A stretch of DNA of 64,000 nt. Source: CAVVFX01 sp963777595. GTDB taxonomy: Bacteria > Acidobacteriota > Terriglobia > Bryobacterales > Bryobacteraceae. The notes under the pieces are model-generated. The model was given only the letters and a program-made list of their open reading frames with translations, made no database searches and was not told the DNA's origin. Positions 46,462-54,355 of the stretch are shown one piece after another (the stretch's first letter is position 1; each line of letters begins with the position of its first letter). The stretch lies in NCBI GenBank assembly GCA_963777595.1, contig CAVZRE010000063.1:7081-71080 (forward strand), written 5' to 3'. A program made the position numbers and the translations under genes.

Positions 46462-47451
46462 TTGAAACGAATTCTGGTCAATGGCGCGGGTGGGTTCATC
46501 GGCGGCCATCTGGTAAAGCGGCTGAAGGCCGAAGGGAATTGGGTACGCGGGGTGGACATCAAGCGCCATGAATTCTCGACGCCGCCGGCTGACGAATTCC
46601 TGCAGGCGGATCTCCGGGATCCCTCGGTAGTGAAAGAGGCTGTCGAGGGCATTGACGAGGTTTATCAACTCGCGGCCGACATGGGCGGAGCGGGGTACAT
46701 CTTTACCGGCGAACACGATGCGTGTGTGATGCACAATTCCGCCACCATCAATCTAAACACCCTGGAATGCGGCACGAAGGCGGGCGTTCAGAAGTTCTTC
46801 TATTCGTCGTCAGCCTGCATTTATCCGGAATACAACCAGCTTGATCCGGACAATCCCAAGTGTTCGGAGGAGTCGGCCTACCCCGCGGCTCCGGACAGCG
46901 AGTACGGCTGGGAGAAGTTGTTCAGCGAACGGCTATATTTCTCATACATGCGGAATTTGGGCGTGCAGGTGCGGGTAGCTCGCTTCCACAACATTTTCGG
47001 TGTCGAAGGCGCATGGCGCGGGGGGCGCGAGAAGTCCCCAGCCGCATTATGCCGGAAGGTTGCTGAAACTCCGGCGGGCGGTGAGATTGAGATTTGGGGC
47101 GACGGCAAACAGACGCGTTCCTTTCTGTACGTCGACGAGTGCGTCGAAGGCATTCGCCGGCTGATGGAATCGGATTTCCCGGGGCCGGTCAATATCGGTT
47201 CAGAGGAAATGGTATCGATCGACCGGCTCGCAGGGATGATTATGGAAATCGCGGGAAAGAAGCTGAACCTGCGGCACATCGAGGGTCCACTCGGCGTGCG
47301 CGGCCGCAATTCCGACAACCGGCTCATTCGCGAAAAGTTAAGCTGGGAGCCCAAGCTTCCGCTGCGTGAAGGGTTGACGAAGACCTACGACTGGATCTCG
47401 CAGCAGATGCAGACCTTGAACGCAGGTTCGGAGTGCCCCTGGGCGGCGTAG
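46462..47451 (+). CDS. GDP-mannose 3,5-epimerase-like SDR, plant-type
   Basis: 329 aa extended short-chain dehydrogenase from a TTG start. NAD motif VNGAGGFIGGHL at 6-17; catalytic Tyr148-x3-Lys152 in YGWEKL. The sequence follows plant GDP-mannose 3,5-epimerase in its diagnostic segments: QLAADMGGAGYIF, SSSACIYPEYNQLDPDN, RFHNIFGVEGAWRGGREKSP, AALCRK, IWGDGKQTRSFLYVDECVEG, VNIGSEEMVS and GVRGRNSDNRLIREKL. The reaction converts GDP-mannose to GDP-L-galactose or GDP-gulose. Here that would supply a rare sugar for surface polysaccharide, in line with the neighbouring ABC-2 permease and Wzz-like protein. Assignment to the epimerase rather than another SDR is strong on motif grounds. Confidence 0.87.
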   Translation: MKRILVNGAGGFIGGHLVKRLKAEGNWVRGVDIKRHEFSTPPADEFLQADLRDPSVVKEAVEGIDEVYQLAADMGGAGYIFTGEHDACVMHNSATINLNTLECGTKAGVQKFFYSSSACIYPEYNQLDPDNPKCSEESAYPAAPDSEYGWEKLFSERLYFSYMRNLGVQVRVARFHNIFGVEGAWRGGREKSPAALCRKVAETPAGGEIEIWGDGKQTRSFLYVDECVEGIRRLMESDFPGPVNIGSEEMVSIDRLAGMIMEIAGKKLNLRHIEGPLGVRGRNSDNRLIREKLSWEPKLPLREGLTKTYDWISQQMQTLNAGSECPWAA

Positions 47452-47456
47452 ACGGC

Positions 47457-47469
47457 AGGCCGAAGGCCT
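47457..47469. repeat. REP-like hairpin AGGCC-GAA-GGCCT, copy 2
   Basis: Lies between convergent gene ends and includes the stop of the GH2 gene. GCAGGCCGAAGGCCTA differs by one base from the copy at 8864-8879. It could act as a weak two-way terminator, though no T-run follows. Confidence 0.5.
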
Positions 47470-49828
47470 AGTCCACGTGCGCGACTCTTAGGGTGACGGA
47501 TTTCTTTCCAAAGGTGGAATGCGTCGCCTCGACGACGATGCGTCCGGAACTGTTGGGCTGAGACTTAATCCAAATCGCTCCTACGCCTCCGGCATCTTTC
47601 AGGTGAAAAGGATTGTCGCCGATGATTACCCCCGGCCCGGTAAGCACGAACTGAACTTCGCCAGCGGCGAACGGGCGCATTGCACCAAAGCGGTCTACAG
47701 TTTCGAAATACACGCGCGTGGCGTCGGAACCATCCCCGATGATTTCCTGGTCGTCGGCAGCGAAGGAGAATTGATCTTTGCCGCGATCCGAGGAAAACGA
47801 TCTCGAAAGCAAAAGCTTGCCAGCAAGGTAGCCATCGATACGGAGTTCGGGAGAAACCGCTCCCTCAACGCTGAGATCGCACAGGAACGGGGGATATTTC
47901 AGATGAGGAAAGCCAGTACGGTCAGGCAGCGCCTCTGACTTTTTTTCGCCGTCGATAAAGATCTCGAGCCGGTCGCAATTAGAAAATACGACGGCATTCT
48001 TCCCTGGGCCTAGCGGCATCTCCGGACCGAAATCCCAATAGAAATCAGGCTGAATGACGGGCCGGACCTCAGGGCTGAGCTGCGCCAGATAAAACGCGGC
48101 GCCCAACTTGGGAATCCGAAAGACATCGTAGACGCCCGGGCATTTCACACCATGGTCGGCGTTGACCAGACTGCCATAGTCAAAGGCGCACCAGGCGATG
48201 ATTCCGGCCAATCTGGGGAGCGCCATGCCGCGGTCGTGTGCCTGAGCGTGGCGAAGGGCTTGGGCCTGTTGCAGAACCACGTCTCCGGTTCGCCGGTACT
48301 TGGCATCGAAGCCGCGGCCATGCGCATAGTTGTACTGTCCCACCGCCTCAGCGAGCACATAGGGGACGCCGGGCAGCGGATCGAGGATGCCGACGCTCTT
48401 ATCGGGCGCAGAGTGGTAGTCGTCGAACGCGAAGACATCCTGATGCCATTGTTCCTGCCAGTTCTTCGTGGAGGTAGGCGTCATGGAACCGGAGGTAGGG
48501 CGGGAATCGTCGAGCGAGTGCGCGAGTTCACGGGTACGCGAATACAGCGCCGGATCGTTAGCCGACTCGTTGATCCGGACACCCCAGATGATGATCGAGG
48601 GATGATTGCGGTCGCGGGTGACCATCTCCCGCACATCGCGGAGGGCCAACTCTTTCCACGCATCGTTGCCCAGAAATTGCCATCCCGGTATCTCTTCCCA
48701 GACCATAAGGCCGAGCTCATCGCAAGCATCGAGGAAGGCGTCGGACTGCGGATAGTGGGAGCAGCGCACGATGTTGCAATTGAGGTCGCGACGCAGGATT
48801 TCAGCGTCACGGCGCAGGACGCGCCGCGGCATGGCCGCCCCCACATAGGGAAATAGTTCGTGGCGATTCAGGCCGAAGAGTTGGAACCGGCGACCGTTCA
48901 GAAAGAAGCCATCCACATCGAACCGCGCCTCACGAAGACCGAGACGAGTCCGGTACTCGTGAACGGGTTTGCCCTGAAGAGCCAAGGTGGTGACCACGTC
49001 GTAAAGATGCGGCGTCTCCGCATCCCAAAGTGCGATATTGCCGAGGTTCGAAAGCGTAAGGACTACTTCGGATTTGCCGGCAGCCTCCAGCTTCAGGGTG
49101 CGTTGCGCAGTGGAGATTACGCGGCCATTGTTCCTTAATTCGGTTTTGAGCTGAACGGGTTGATCGGGAACCGATACGGCATCGATCGAACACGAGACTA
49201 CCACGTGGCGTCCGGGGTCGAGAACGTTCACGGGCTTGGCGAAGACGTCGCTCAAGAAGATTTGGGGCACGGCGCAGAGGCTGACCGGGCGTAAGATGCC
49301 GCCCGGTTCAAGGTAGTCGATCGAGCGCGGGCCAACCCTGGAGCCCTCGGGCGGAACGTTGAGCCAGCGGGAATCTACAGCCAGGGACAGCACGTTAGCG
49401 CCGCCGGTGAGCCACTCAGTAACCTCGTAATGAAAAGGCACGTAGCCGCCGAGATGTTCGGGCAGGGCGTGGCCATTGATGGCGGGCGATGCGCCCACCA
49501 TCACTCCATCGAATTGCAGAAACACGCGGCTGTTTCTAAATTCGGTTGGGACCGAAAAGTGCCGCTGGTAGGCCCAGACGTGTTCCCACACGGAGGGATT
49601 CCAATCCTGCCAGGAGAGCCTCGCGACACAGTGCGGCAGCGTGATCTTCGCGAAGCCGTGGTCGTCGAAGGGAGGCTTCGCAGCGTCCTCGACCTGGCCT
49701 CCGAAAAGCCAGTCTCCGTCGAGGGAGATTCGTCCATGGGCCGGACCCGTCTGCCGGGCTGATAGCAGGCGAGGCGTCAAAAGAGCGGCACTACAGGTCC
49801 GGACGAAATCGCGGCGAGAGGTTTTCAT
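47468..49828 (-). CDS. GH2 family glycosidase (beta-galactosidase-like), Tat-exported
   Basis: 786 aa from ATG at 49828 with a twin-arginine signal (TSRRDFVRTCSAALLTPRLL). Jelly-roll domain at about 30-190 (SLDGDWLFGG, WAYQRHFSVPTEF, FDGVMVGASPAINGHAL). Immunoglobulin-like domain to about 290. TIM barrel with the acid/base Glu421 in NHPSIIIWGVRINES and a probable nucleophile Glu494 in VLAEAVGQYNY. The 73-residue spacing is close to that of LacZ. C-terminal beta domains follow. The WG-V-x-I-NE version of the usual WSxxNE is a small deviation. Substrate is unknown (galactoside, mannoside or uronide). Its start lies inside the upstream dehydrogenase gene (38-base overlap), so the two are coupled. 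Confidence 0.9.
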   Translation of the reverse strand: MKTSRRDFVRTCSAALLTPRLLSARQTGPAHGRISLDGDWLFGGQVEDAAKPPFDDHGFAKITLPHCVARLSWQDWNPSVWEHVWAYQRHFSVPTEFRNSRVFLQFDGVMVGASPAINGHALPEHLGGYVPFHYEVTEWLTGGANVLSLAVDSRWLNVPPEGSRVGPRSIDYLEPGGILRPVSLCAVPQIFLSDVFAKPVNVLDPGRHVVVSCSIDAVSVPDQPVQLKTELRNNGRVISTAQRTLKLEAAGKSEVVLTLSNLGNIALWDAETPHLYDVVTTLALQGKPVHEYRTRLGLREARFDVDGFFLNGRRFQLFGLNRHELFPYVGAAMPRRVLRRDAEILRRDLNCNIVRCSHYPQSDAFLDACDELGLMVWEEIPGWQFLGNDAWKELALRDVREMVTRDRNHPSIIIWGVRINESANDPALYSRTRELAHSLDDSRPTSGSMTPTSTKNWQEQWHQDVFAFDDYHSAPDKSVGILDPLPGVPYVLAEAVGQYNYAHGRGFDAKYRRTGDVVLQQAQALRHAQAHDRGMALPRLAGIIAWCAFDYGSLVNADHGVKCPGVYDVFRIPKLGAAFYLAQLSPEVRPVIQPDFYWDFGPEMPLGPGKNAVVFSNCDRLEIFIDGEKKSEALPDRTGFPHLKYPPFLCDLSVEGAVSPELRIDGYLAGKLLLSRSFSSDRGKDQFSFAADDQEIIGDGSDATRVYFETVDRFGAMRPFAAGEVQFVLTGPGVIIGDNPFHLKDAGGVGAIWIKSQPNSSGRIVVEATHSTFGKKSVTLRVAHVD

Positions 49829-50918
49829 GTCCAGTTCCAATCGAGATTATATTCTTGATACCGCCGGCGCGGCCCATCACAGGATCGAGAAACTGCTCCA
49901 TAGGGAAGCGTCCGGTAATCATGGCTTCGAGCGCTCCCGGCCATCGCGCATGAAAATCTCCGAGATCGCGGACCGCATCTTGAAATGCCTGGCGACCAGA
50001 ATTTACGATGCCGAGAATTACCTGGTTCTTCAGCACCAGATTGGTAATTACCGTTTCGGTATTGAAGCTCGGGAGCGATTCCGTCCGGGGCACGCCGGTG
50101 AAGACGAACACTCCATTCGGTGCGAGCCGTTCGAGCACGTCGAAAGCGAGTTGCGCGGCGCCTAAGGCCTCATAGACGATGTCGATGTGAACGACGTGCG
50201 CGGCCATCTGGTCCACGGGAACCTCTTGCGAAGAGATGTAAGTGGCGCCGATGAGCCGCGCGATTGTAGCGCTGGGATTGGGCGCGGGTAGCAACGAATA
50301 GATATACGTTTCGAACCCAGCCTGCAACAATTTCATAGCCCCGAGAAGTCCGACCGCTCCCGCGCCCAATACCAGGGCTCGTGGCTGAGATGGTTTCCAG
50401 GGCAAGCGTGACTGCACCCGCGTCGCTTCTTCAAAGGCCTTTTCGGCGATGGTGAGCGGTTCCACCAGCACGGCGACATCGCGCAGGCCTGGCGGAACGA
50501 CGTGCAGCGCGGCGCGGTCTTCGACTACGAAATCCGCCATGAAACCGTCGAGACCGCGTATGCCATGTTCGCGATGATTGCCGGTGGAGCAGAAGTCCTG
50601 ATGCCCTATGCGGCACGCCTGACAGGACGGGTCGGGGCACGGGAGACGCACAGCTCCAACCACCAGGTCACCCGGCCGGAGATCGGTCACGTCCCGGCCT
50701 GTTTCAACGACCTCGCCGAGGGACTCATGGCCCAGAATGAAATGGTCAGAGCCTGCCGGTGGAGTGCCGAAGACGAAGGCGCAGAGCTCTTTGTCAGTCC
50801 CGCACACTCCGACTTCGAGCATCCGGATCTTCACCTGGCCGGCTGACGCGATATAGGGCTCCGGCCGCTCGATCAGCTTCACTTCCCGATGGCGAGGGTA
50901 GACGGCAACGGCTCTCAT
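49791..50918 (-). CDS. Zinc-dependent MDR dehydrogenase (glucose 1-dehydrogenase-like)
   Basis: 375 aa medium-chain dehydrogenase. Catalytic zinc site residues Cys in GVCGTDKELCAF and His-Glu in GHESLGEVVE. Structural zinc cysteines in LPCPDPSCQACRIGHQDFC. The Rossmann motif is LVLGAGAVGLLGA. GHESLGEVVE with a Thr-Asp after the first cysteine, and the C-terminal DFHARWPGALEAMITGRFP, match the archaeal-type glucose 1-dehydrogenase branch better than simple alcohol dehydrogenases. It would oxidise an aldose to its lactone with NAD(P). It runs into the GH2 gene with a 38-base overlap, so released sugar could be its substrate, although the glycosidase is exported and this enzyme is not. Confidence 0.87.
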   Translation of the reverse strand: MRAVAVYPRHREVKLIERPEPYIASAGQVKIRMLEVGVCGTDKELCAFVFGTPPAGSDHFILGHESLGEVVETGRDVTDLRPGDLVVGAVRLPCPDPSCQACRIGHQDFCSTGNHREHGIRGLDGFMADFVVEDRAALHVVPPGLRDVAVLVEPLTIAEKAFEEATRVQSRLPWKPSQPRALVLGAGAVGLLGAMKLLQAGFETYIYSLLPAPNPSATIARLIGATYISSQEVPVDQMAAHVVHIDIVYEALGAAQLAFDVLERLAPNGVFVFTGVPRTESLPSFNTETVITNLVLKNQVILGIVNSGRQAFQDAVRDLGDFHARWPGALEAMITGRFPMEQFLDPVMGRAGGIKNIISIGTGHENLSPRFRPDL

Positions 50919-50994
50919 GATATGACATTAAGCATTATGATTCGAACCCGAGGGTCCCCGGCGGCGTGCCTTCGACAGGCGCGTTGTGACGCAG

Positions 50995-51303
50995 TTAGTG
51001 GGGATAGCCGATACTCACCACCTCGTGGCGCAGTGCCCGTTCCCCGACGGAAATGTCCGGATGCAGCGGTTTAGGATTGGCTTTTTCGCCGAGCGCTATG
51101 AAATAGCGGGGCGTTTCGCGGTGACGGAAATATTCGGCGAGCGCGTGTTTGGCTGCGGTGGTGTTATGCTGCGCAACAGCTACCGCGACGGTCTGCAGGC
51201 CTGGCCGCACAAGGTCCAGGGAAGCGAGAAGCTGGTCGTCGGTGAGCGCGGCGGCTGTGGCGACCGACCAAAAGGTCAGCGAAAGAAAAAAAAGTCTGCG
51301 CAA
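50995..51303 (-). pseudogene. Heparinase II/III- or alginate-lyase-like N-terminal remnant
   Basis: 102 codons with a signal peptide (RRLFFLSLTFWSVATAAALT) and then LDLVRPGLQTVAVAVAQHN plus AAKHALAEYFRHRETPRYF, typical of the start of heparinase II/III-like polysaccharide lyases of 600 or more residues. The frame ends at RHEVVSIGYPH, and nothing in any frame before the dehydrogenase start (50918) continues the fold. About 77 bases of non-coding sequence follow. So, unlike the other breaks here, this looks like a real deletion remnant. It heads in the same direction as the dehydrogenase and GH2 genes, which suggests an earlier polysaccharide-degradation operon. Confidence 0.55.
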
Positions 51304-51390
51304 ACTTTATTTTAAGCCCTCGGATAATGGGGCTTCATTTGTCTGTCTGTTTCGTGATACGTTGAGCGAGTCGTTTATGGGAGAGATCAA

Positions 51391-52158
51391 ATGGCTAAAG
51401 GAAAAGCAGGAGCGGACAGTTCGGTCATTGTGACGACGCAGATAGGCGGGCAGAGTCTGATTGCACTAGCCACCACGCACTTCGGACAAACGCCGGTCTT
51501 CTGGGGCCGTTATTTCAGCAGCGCTACATCGACCGGATGGGCAGAGTACCGGCATTTGAAGGAGAATGCGGCTTTACGCAGCAATAACATCCGGCTCTTA
51601 CCGATTGCTCAGCAGACCAAGAATGTAAATGGCACGCAAGCCGCGGGAAGCGCCGATGCGGAAGCGAACGCGGATGATTTTATCGCTACGTTCGGGGCGG
51701 ACTATCTTGCCAGTCTCGACCAGACTTTCTACATGTTTCTGGACGTAGAAGGCAGTCCTAGTTTATCTCAGGCTTATTACACCGGCTGGGCGCAGACATT
51801 GCCTTCGCATAGCTCCTCCGCTACCGGAGGCCGGGTCACGATTCTGCCTTGCCTGTACGCGACGCAAGGCGATACCCCGACCTGGAACGCGGCCGCCGCG
51901 GCTTGCGCGGGGGGTGCCCAATGCATGGGCGCATGGGTCGCGCGATGGCCGTCTTCGGGCTGCCAACCGCTTCCAGACTGGAGCGATGCAATGACGAAAC
52001 TTCCGGTTAAGATTCCCGTTCTGATCTGGCAGTATGCGGACGATTGCAATGGCGGGGGCGGCTTTGACTGTTCGGAGACGAACCCTGAAATCGATCTGCA
52101 GAACGATCTTCTCAATCACCTGGTCCTCCCGCCAGACGTTAGTGCTTTGGTTAGCTGA
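51391..52158 (+). CDS. Glycoside-hydrolase-like TIM-barrel protein (DUF1906-type)
   Basis: 255 aa without a signal peptide; GGGAGAGATC precedes the ATG. The pattern is that of Rv2525c-like/GH25-like barrels: VFWGRYFSS near the start, NNIRLLPIAQ, an acidic strand end MFLDVEGSPSL (Asp and Glu as possible active-site residues), GWAQTL, VTILPCLYAT, GAWVARWP and VLIWQYADDC. Members are linked to cell-wall glycans in other phyla. The lack of an export signal is odd for such a role. The assignment rests on motif order only. The next gene starts four bases after its stop. Confidence 0.7.
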   Translation: MAKGKAGADSSVIVTTQIGGQSLIALATTHFGQTPVFWGRYFSSATSTGWAEYRHLKENAALRSNNIRLLPIAQQTKNVNGTQAAGSADAEANADDFIATFGADYLASLDQTFYMFLDVEGSPSLSQAYYTGWAQTLPSHSSSATGGRVTILPCLYATQGDTPTWNAAAAACAGGAQCMGAWVARWPSSGCQPLPDWSDAMTKLPVKIPVLIWQYADDCNGGGGFDCSETNPEIDLQNDLLNHLVLPPDVSALVS

Positions 52159-52162
52159 CAGG

Positions 52163-52531
52163 ATGATTCTCAGGTTTGTCATCTTCGTTGCTTTCATGTT
52201 CTGTTCGGGTGTCTCGGCCGGGCGTGAGATTCAACATTCCCTCCGGCTGAAGCAGGGGCAGACGGAAGTAACCGTCAAGGGGCGGATTCCATCGCCCAGC
52301 GACTCGGCCGTATATGAGTTCGCAGCACGCGCGGGGCAGCGGGTTTCGATTCACCTGACCCCGGGCCCGCGATTAGACGCGCAGGCAGTATTGGTCATGC
52401 CTGGCGGAACGCAGGAAGGACCTGGGGCAGCCGTCAATGTAACGTTGGGCGAGTCCGGAACCTTCCGGATCCGTATCATTCCGCGGATAGGAACCTCCGG
52501 TACGTTTCAGCTCCAATTCAAGCTGTTCTAA
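52163..52531 (+). CDS. Small secreted beta-sandwich protein (pre-peptidase-like)
   Basis: 122 aa with a signal peptide (MILRFVIFVAFMFCSGVSAG). The mature 100 residues are a beta sandwich resembling bacterial pre-peptidase C-terminal domains: VTVKGRIPSPSDSAVYEFAA, AGQRVSIHLTPGP and GESGTFRIRIIPRIGTSGTF. The stop-to-start gap with the DUF1906-type gene is four bases, so they form one unit. Possibly a carbohydrate- or wall-binding partner, by inference. Confidence 0.75.
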   Translation: MILRFVIFVAFMFCSGVSAGREIQHSLRLKQGQTEVTVKGRIPSPSDSAVYEFAARAGQRVSIHLTPGPRLDAQAVLVMPGGTQEGPGAAVNVTLGESGTFRIRIIPRIGTSGTFQLQFKLF

Positions 52532-52589
52532 GGGGCGTTTGGCGGGCCGAAACGATTAGATAAAGGGGCAACTCTGGCAAAATGGTGGT

Positions 52590-54254
52590 GTGTGTGAACG
52601 AGGATTATTTCAAGTATCCACCGTATTTGTAATTCTGAGTACTTTTTTGCTTCGGACTCCCGCTCAGACCGCCGCTTCGCGAGTGGACGTACTGACGAAT
52701 CGTTATGACATCTCTCGCAGTGGAGCCAATCTGCGTGAGACGGTGCTCAATACGAAGAATGTCTGTTCAGCAGACTTCGGCAAGCTTTTCGAGCGCGAAG
52801 TGGACGGCGATATTTATGCTCAACCGCTGATCAAAACGAACGTGAATATCCCGAATGCCGGGTCGCGTGATGTGGTCTATGTTGCAACGGTGAATAATAG
52901 CCTGTACGCTTTCGATGCTACGTCAGCCGCTGAGTCAAAGCCATTCTGGCACGTGACCAGCAAGGTCTTCGGAGATCCGGTGCCAAAGACGGCGGTGACC
53001 GATCTTCCCCCGGACGTGGAGTATAAGAATTTCGAGACCAAAGTCGGCATCGTGGCGACTCCCGTAATCGACGATCAAAGTAATACGATCTATGTGGTTG
53101 CCGCGTCGACGAGGGCGGGAGAATATCACTTCCGGATCCACGCCTTTGACCTGGCTACCGGGCGAGAGAAGTCGGAAATGCATAGCCCGATGGAAATTCA
53201 GGCGTCCTATATGGGGAATGGCGCCGCGACTGTCGACGGCCGGATCCAATTCCGTCCGCGTAAGATGCTGAACCGGCCCGGACTGCTTCTCCTGAATGGG
53301 ACCCTCTACCTGGCGTTCACCAGTCACCTGGATGGAGAGCCGAAGTTGGACGGCCACGGTTGGATCATGGCGTACGATGCGAAGTCGTTGAAACAGCTTC
53401 AGGTTTTCTGCACGACGCCGGACGGGATCCAAGGGGGCATCTGGCAAAGCGGCGTTGGCTTGGCCGGCGAAGCACGGGATAGTTCACCGTATCCTTTGAT
53501 CTATGCGGTGGTGGCGAATGGAACGAACGGCGGACGTAACTACGGACAAAGCATGATTCAGTTGTACCCGGGGGAGCTGATGAGCGCCAAGCAGTCATTC
53601 ACGCCAGTCCATCACGAAGAACAGAGTGACCATGATCTCGATTTGTCGAGCGGGCCGGTGTTATTTCCGGATCTGCCCTTTGTTCTGGGATGCAGTAAAG
53701 AGGGGAAATGTTATCTGGTGGACAGGTCCGACATGCATCTGGTGCAGGAGTTTCAGGCGGCCTCAAACTCGTACGGCAATGACCGCGCGGCCAATATTCA
53801 TGCTGCGCCGGTCTACTGGCGCGACACGTACAACAACTTGCAAATGTATGTCTGGGGGGAAGAGGATTTTCTTCGCCGGTACCAGTTCAACGGGCAACGG
53901 TTTGAGACGGCGGGGAAGAGCACGATGCGAGCTCCGGAGAAGAGCATGCCTGGCGGAATGTTGAGCCTCTCAGCGAACGCGAAAGCGGCCGAGAGCGCCA
54001 TCGTCTGGGCTTCGATTCCCATTAGTGGCGACGCGAACATGGGAACGGTGCCAGGAATGTTGCGCGCGTTCGATGCAGCTCATATCGAGAAAGAGCTGTG
54101 GAATAGCGAGCAGAACAGAACGCGGGATCGTCTAGGCATGTTCGCAAAGTTCTGTCCTCCAGTGGTCGCGAATGGGAGAGTGTACGCGGCCACTTTCGCG
54201 GGAGCGGCAGGCCCGAATCAGCTGGTCGTATACGGTTTATTGCGGTCCAAATAG
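52590..54254 (+). CDS. Secreted PQQ-like beta-propeller protein
   Basis: 554 aa from GTG with a signal peptide (QVSTVFVILSTFLLRTPAQT). It opens with VLTNRYDISRSGANLRETVL, a common start of this acidobacterial/proteobacterial propeller group, followed by blade repeats: DIYAQPLIKTNVNIPNAG, VVYVATVNNSLYAFDATS, VGIVATPVIDDQSNTIYVVA, HIHAAP-type NIHAAPVYW and GRVYAATFAG. PQQ-binding residues of true quinoprotein dehydrogenases are not evident, and no cytochrome domain is attached. So it is probably a non-enzymatic or unassigned member. Same direction as the two previous genes, gap 58 bases. Confidence 0.82.
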   Translation: MCERGLFQVSTVFVILSTFLLRTPAQTAASRVDVLTNRYDISRSGANLRETVLNTKNVCSADFGKLFEREVDGDIYAQPLIKTNVNIPNAGSRDVVYVATVNNSLYAFDATSAAESKPFWHVTSKVFGDPVPKTAVTDLPPDVEYKNFETKVGIVATPVIDDQSNTIYVVAASTRAGEYHFRIHAFDLATGREKSEMHSPMEIQASYMGNGAATVDGRIQFRPRKMLNRPGLLLLNGTLYLAFTSHLDGEPKLDGHGWIMAYDAKSLKQLQVFCTTPDGIQGGIWQSGVGLAGEARDSSPYPLIYAVVANGTNGGRNYGQSMIQLYPGELMSAKQSFTPVHHEEQSDHDLDLSSGPVLFPDLPFVLGCSKEGKCYLVDRSDMHLVQEFQAASNSYGNDRAANIHAAPVYWRDTYNNLQMYVWGEEDFLRRYQFNGQRFETAGKSTMRAPEKSMPGGMLSLSANAKAAESAIVWASIPISGDANMGTVPGMLRAFDAAHIEKELWNSEQNRTRDRLGMFAKFCPPVVANGRVYAATFAGAAGPNQLVVYGLLRSK

Positions 54255-54355
54255 CCTTCTTACAATGGGCTTCGCAGCCTGCAGACCACAAATTTTAATC
54301 TTTGCGCGGGGCGCTGTATCGAAAGCTGACTGAAGTCTGTGATAGACGTGGGTTA

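Noticed and set aside
45759..46571. 270-codon plus-strand frame overlapping the permease gene
   Set aside because: It is an alternative frame of the permease with no membrane segments and no family match.
50938..50950. GATTCGAACCC, which resembles the T-loop of a minus-strand tRNA
   Set aside because: The flanking bases do not pair into a T stem, and no acceptor or anticodon stem can be built around it.
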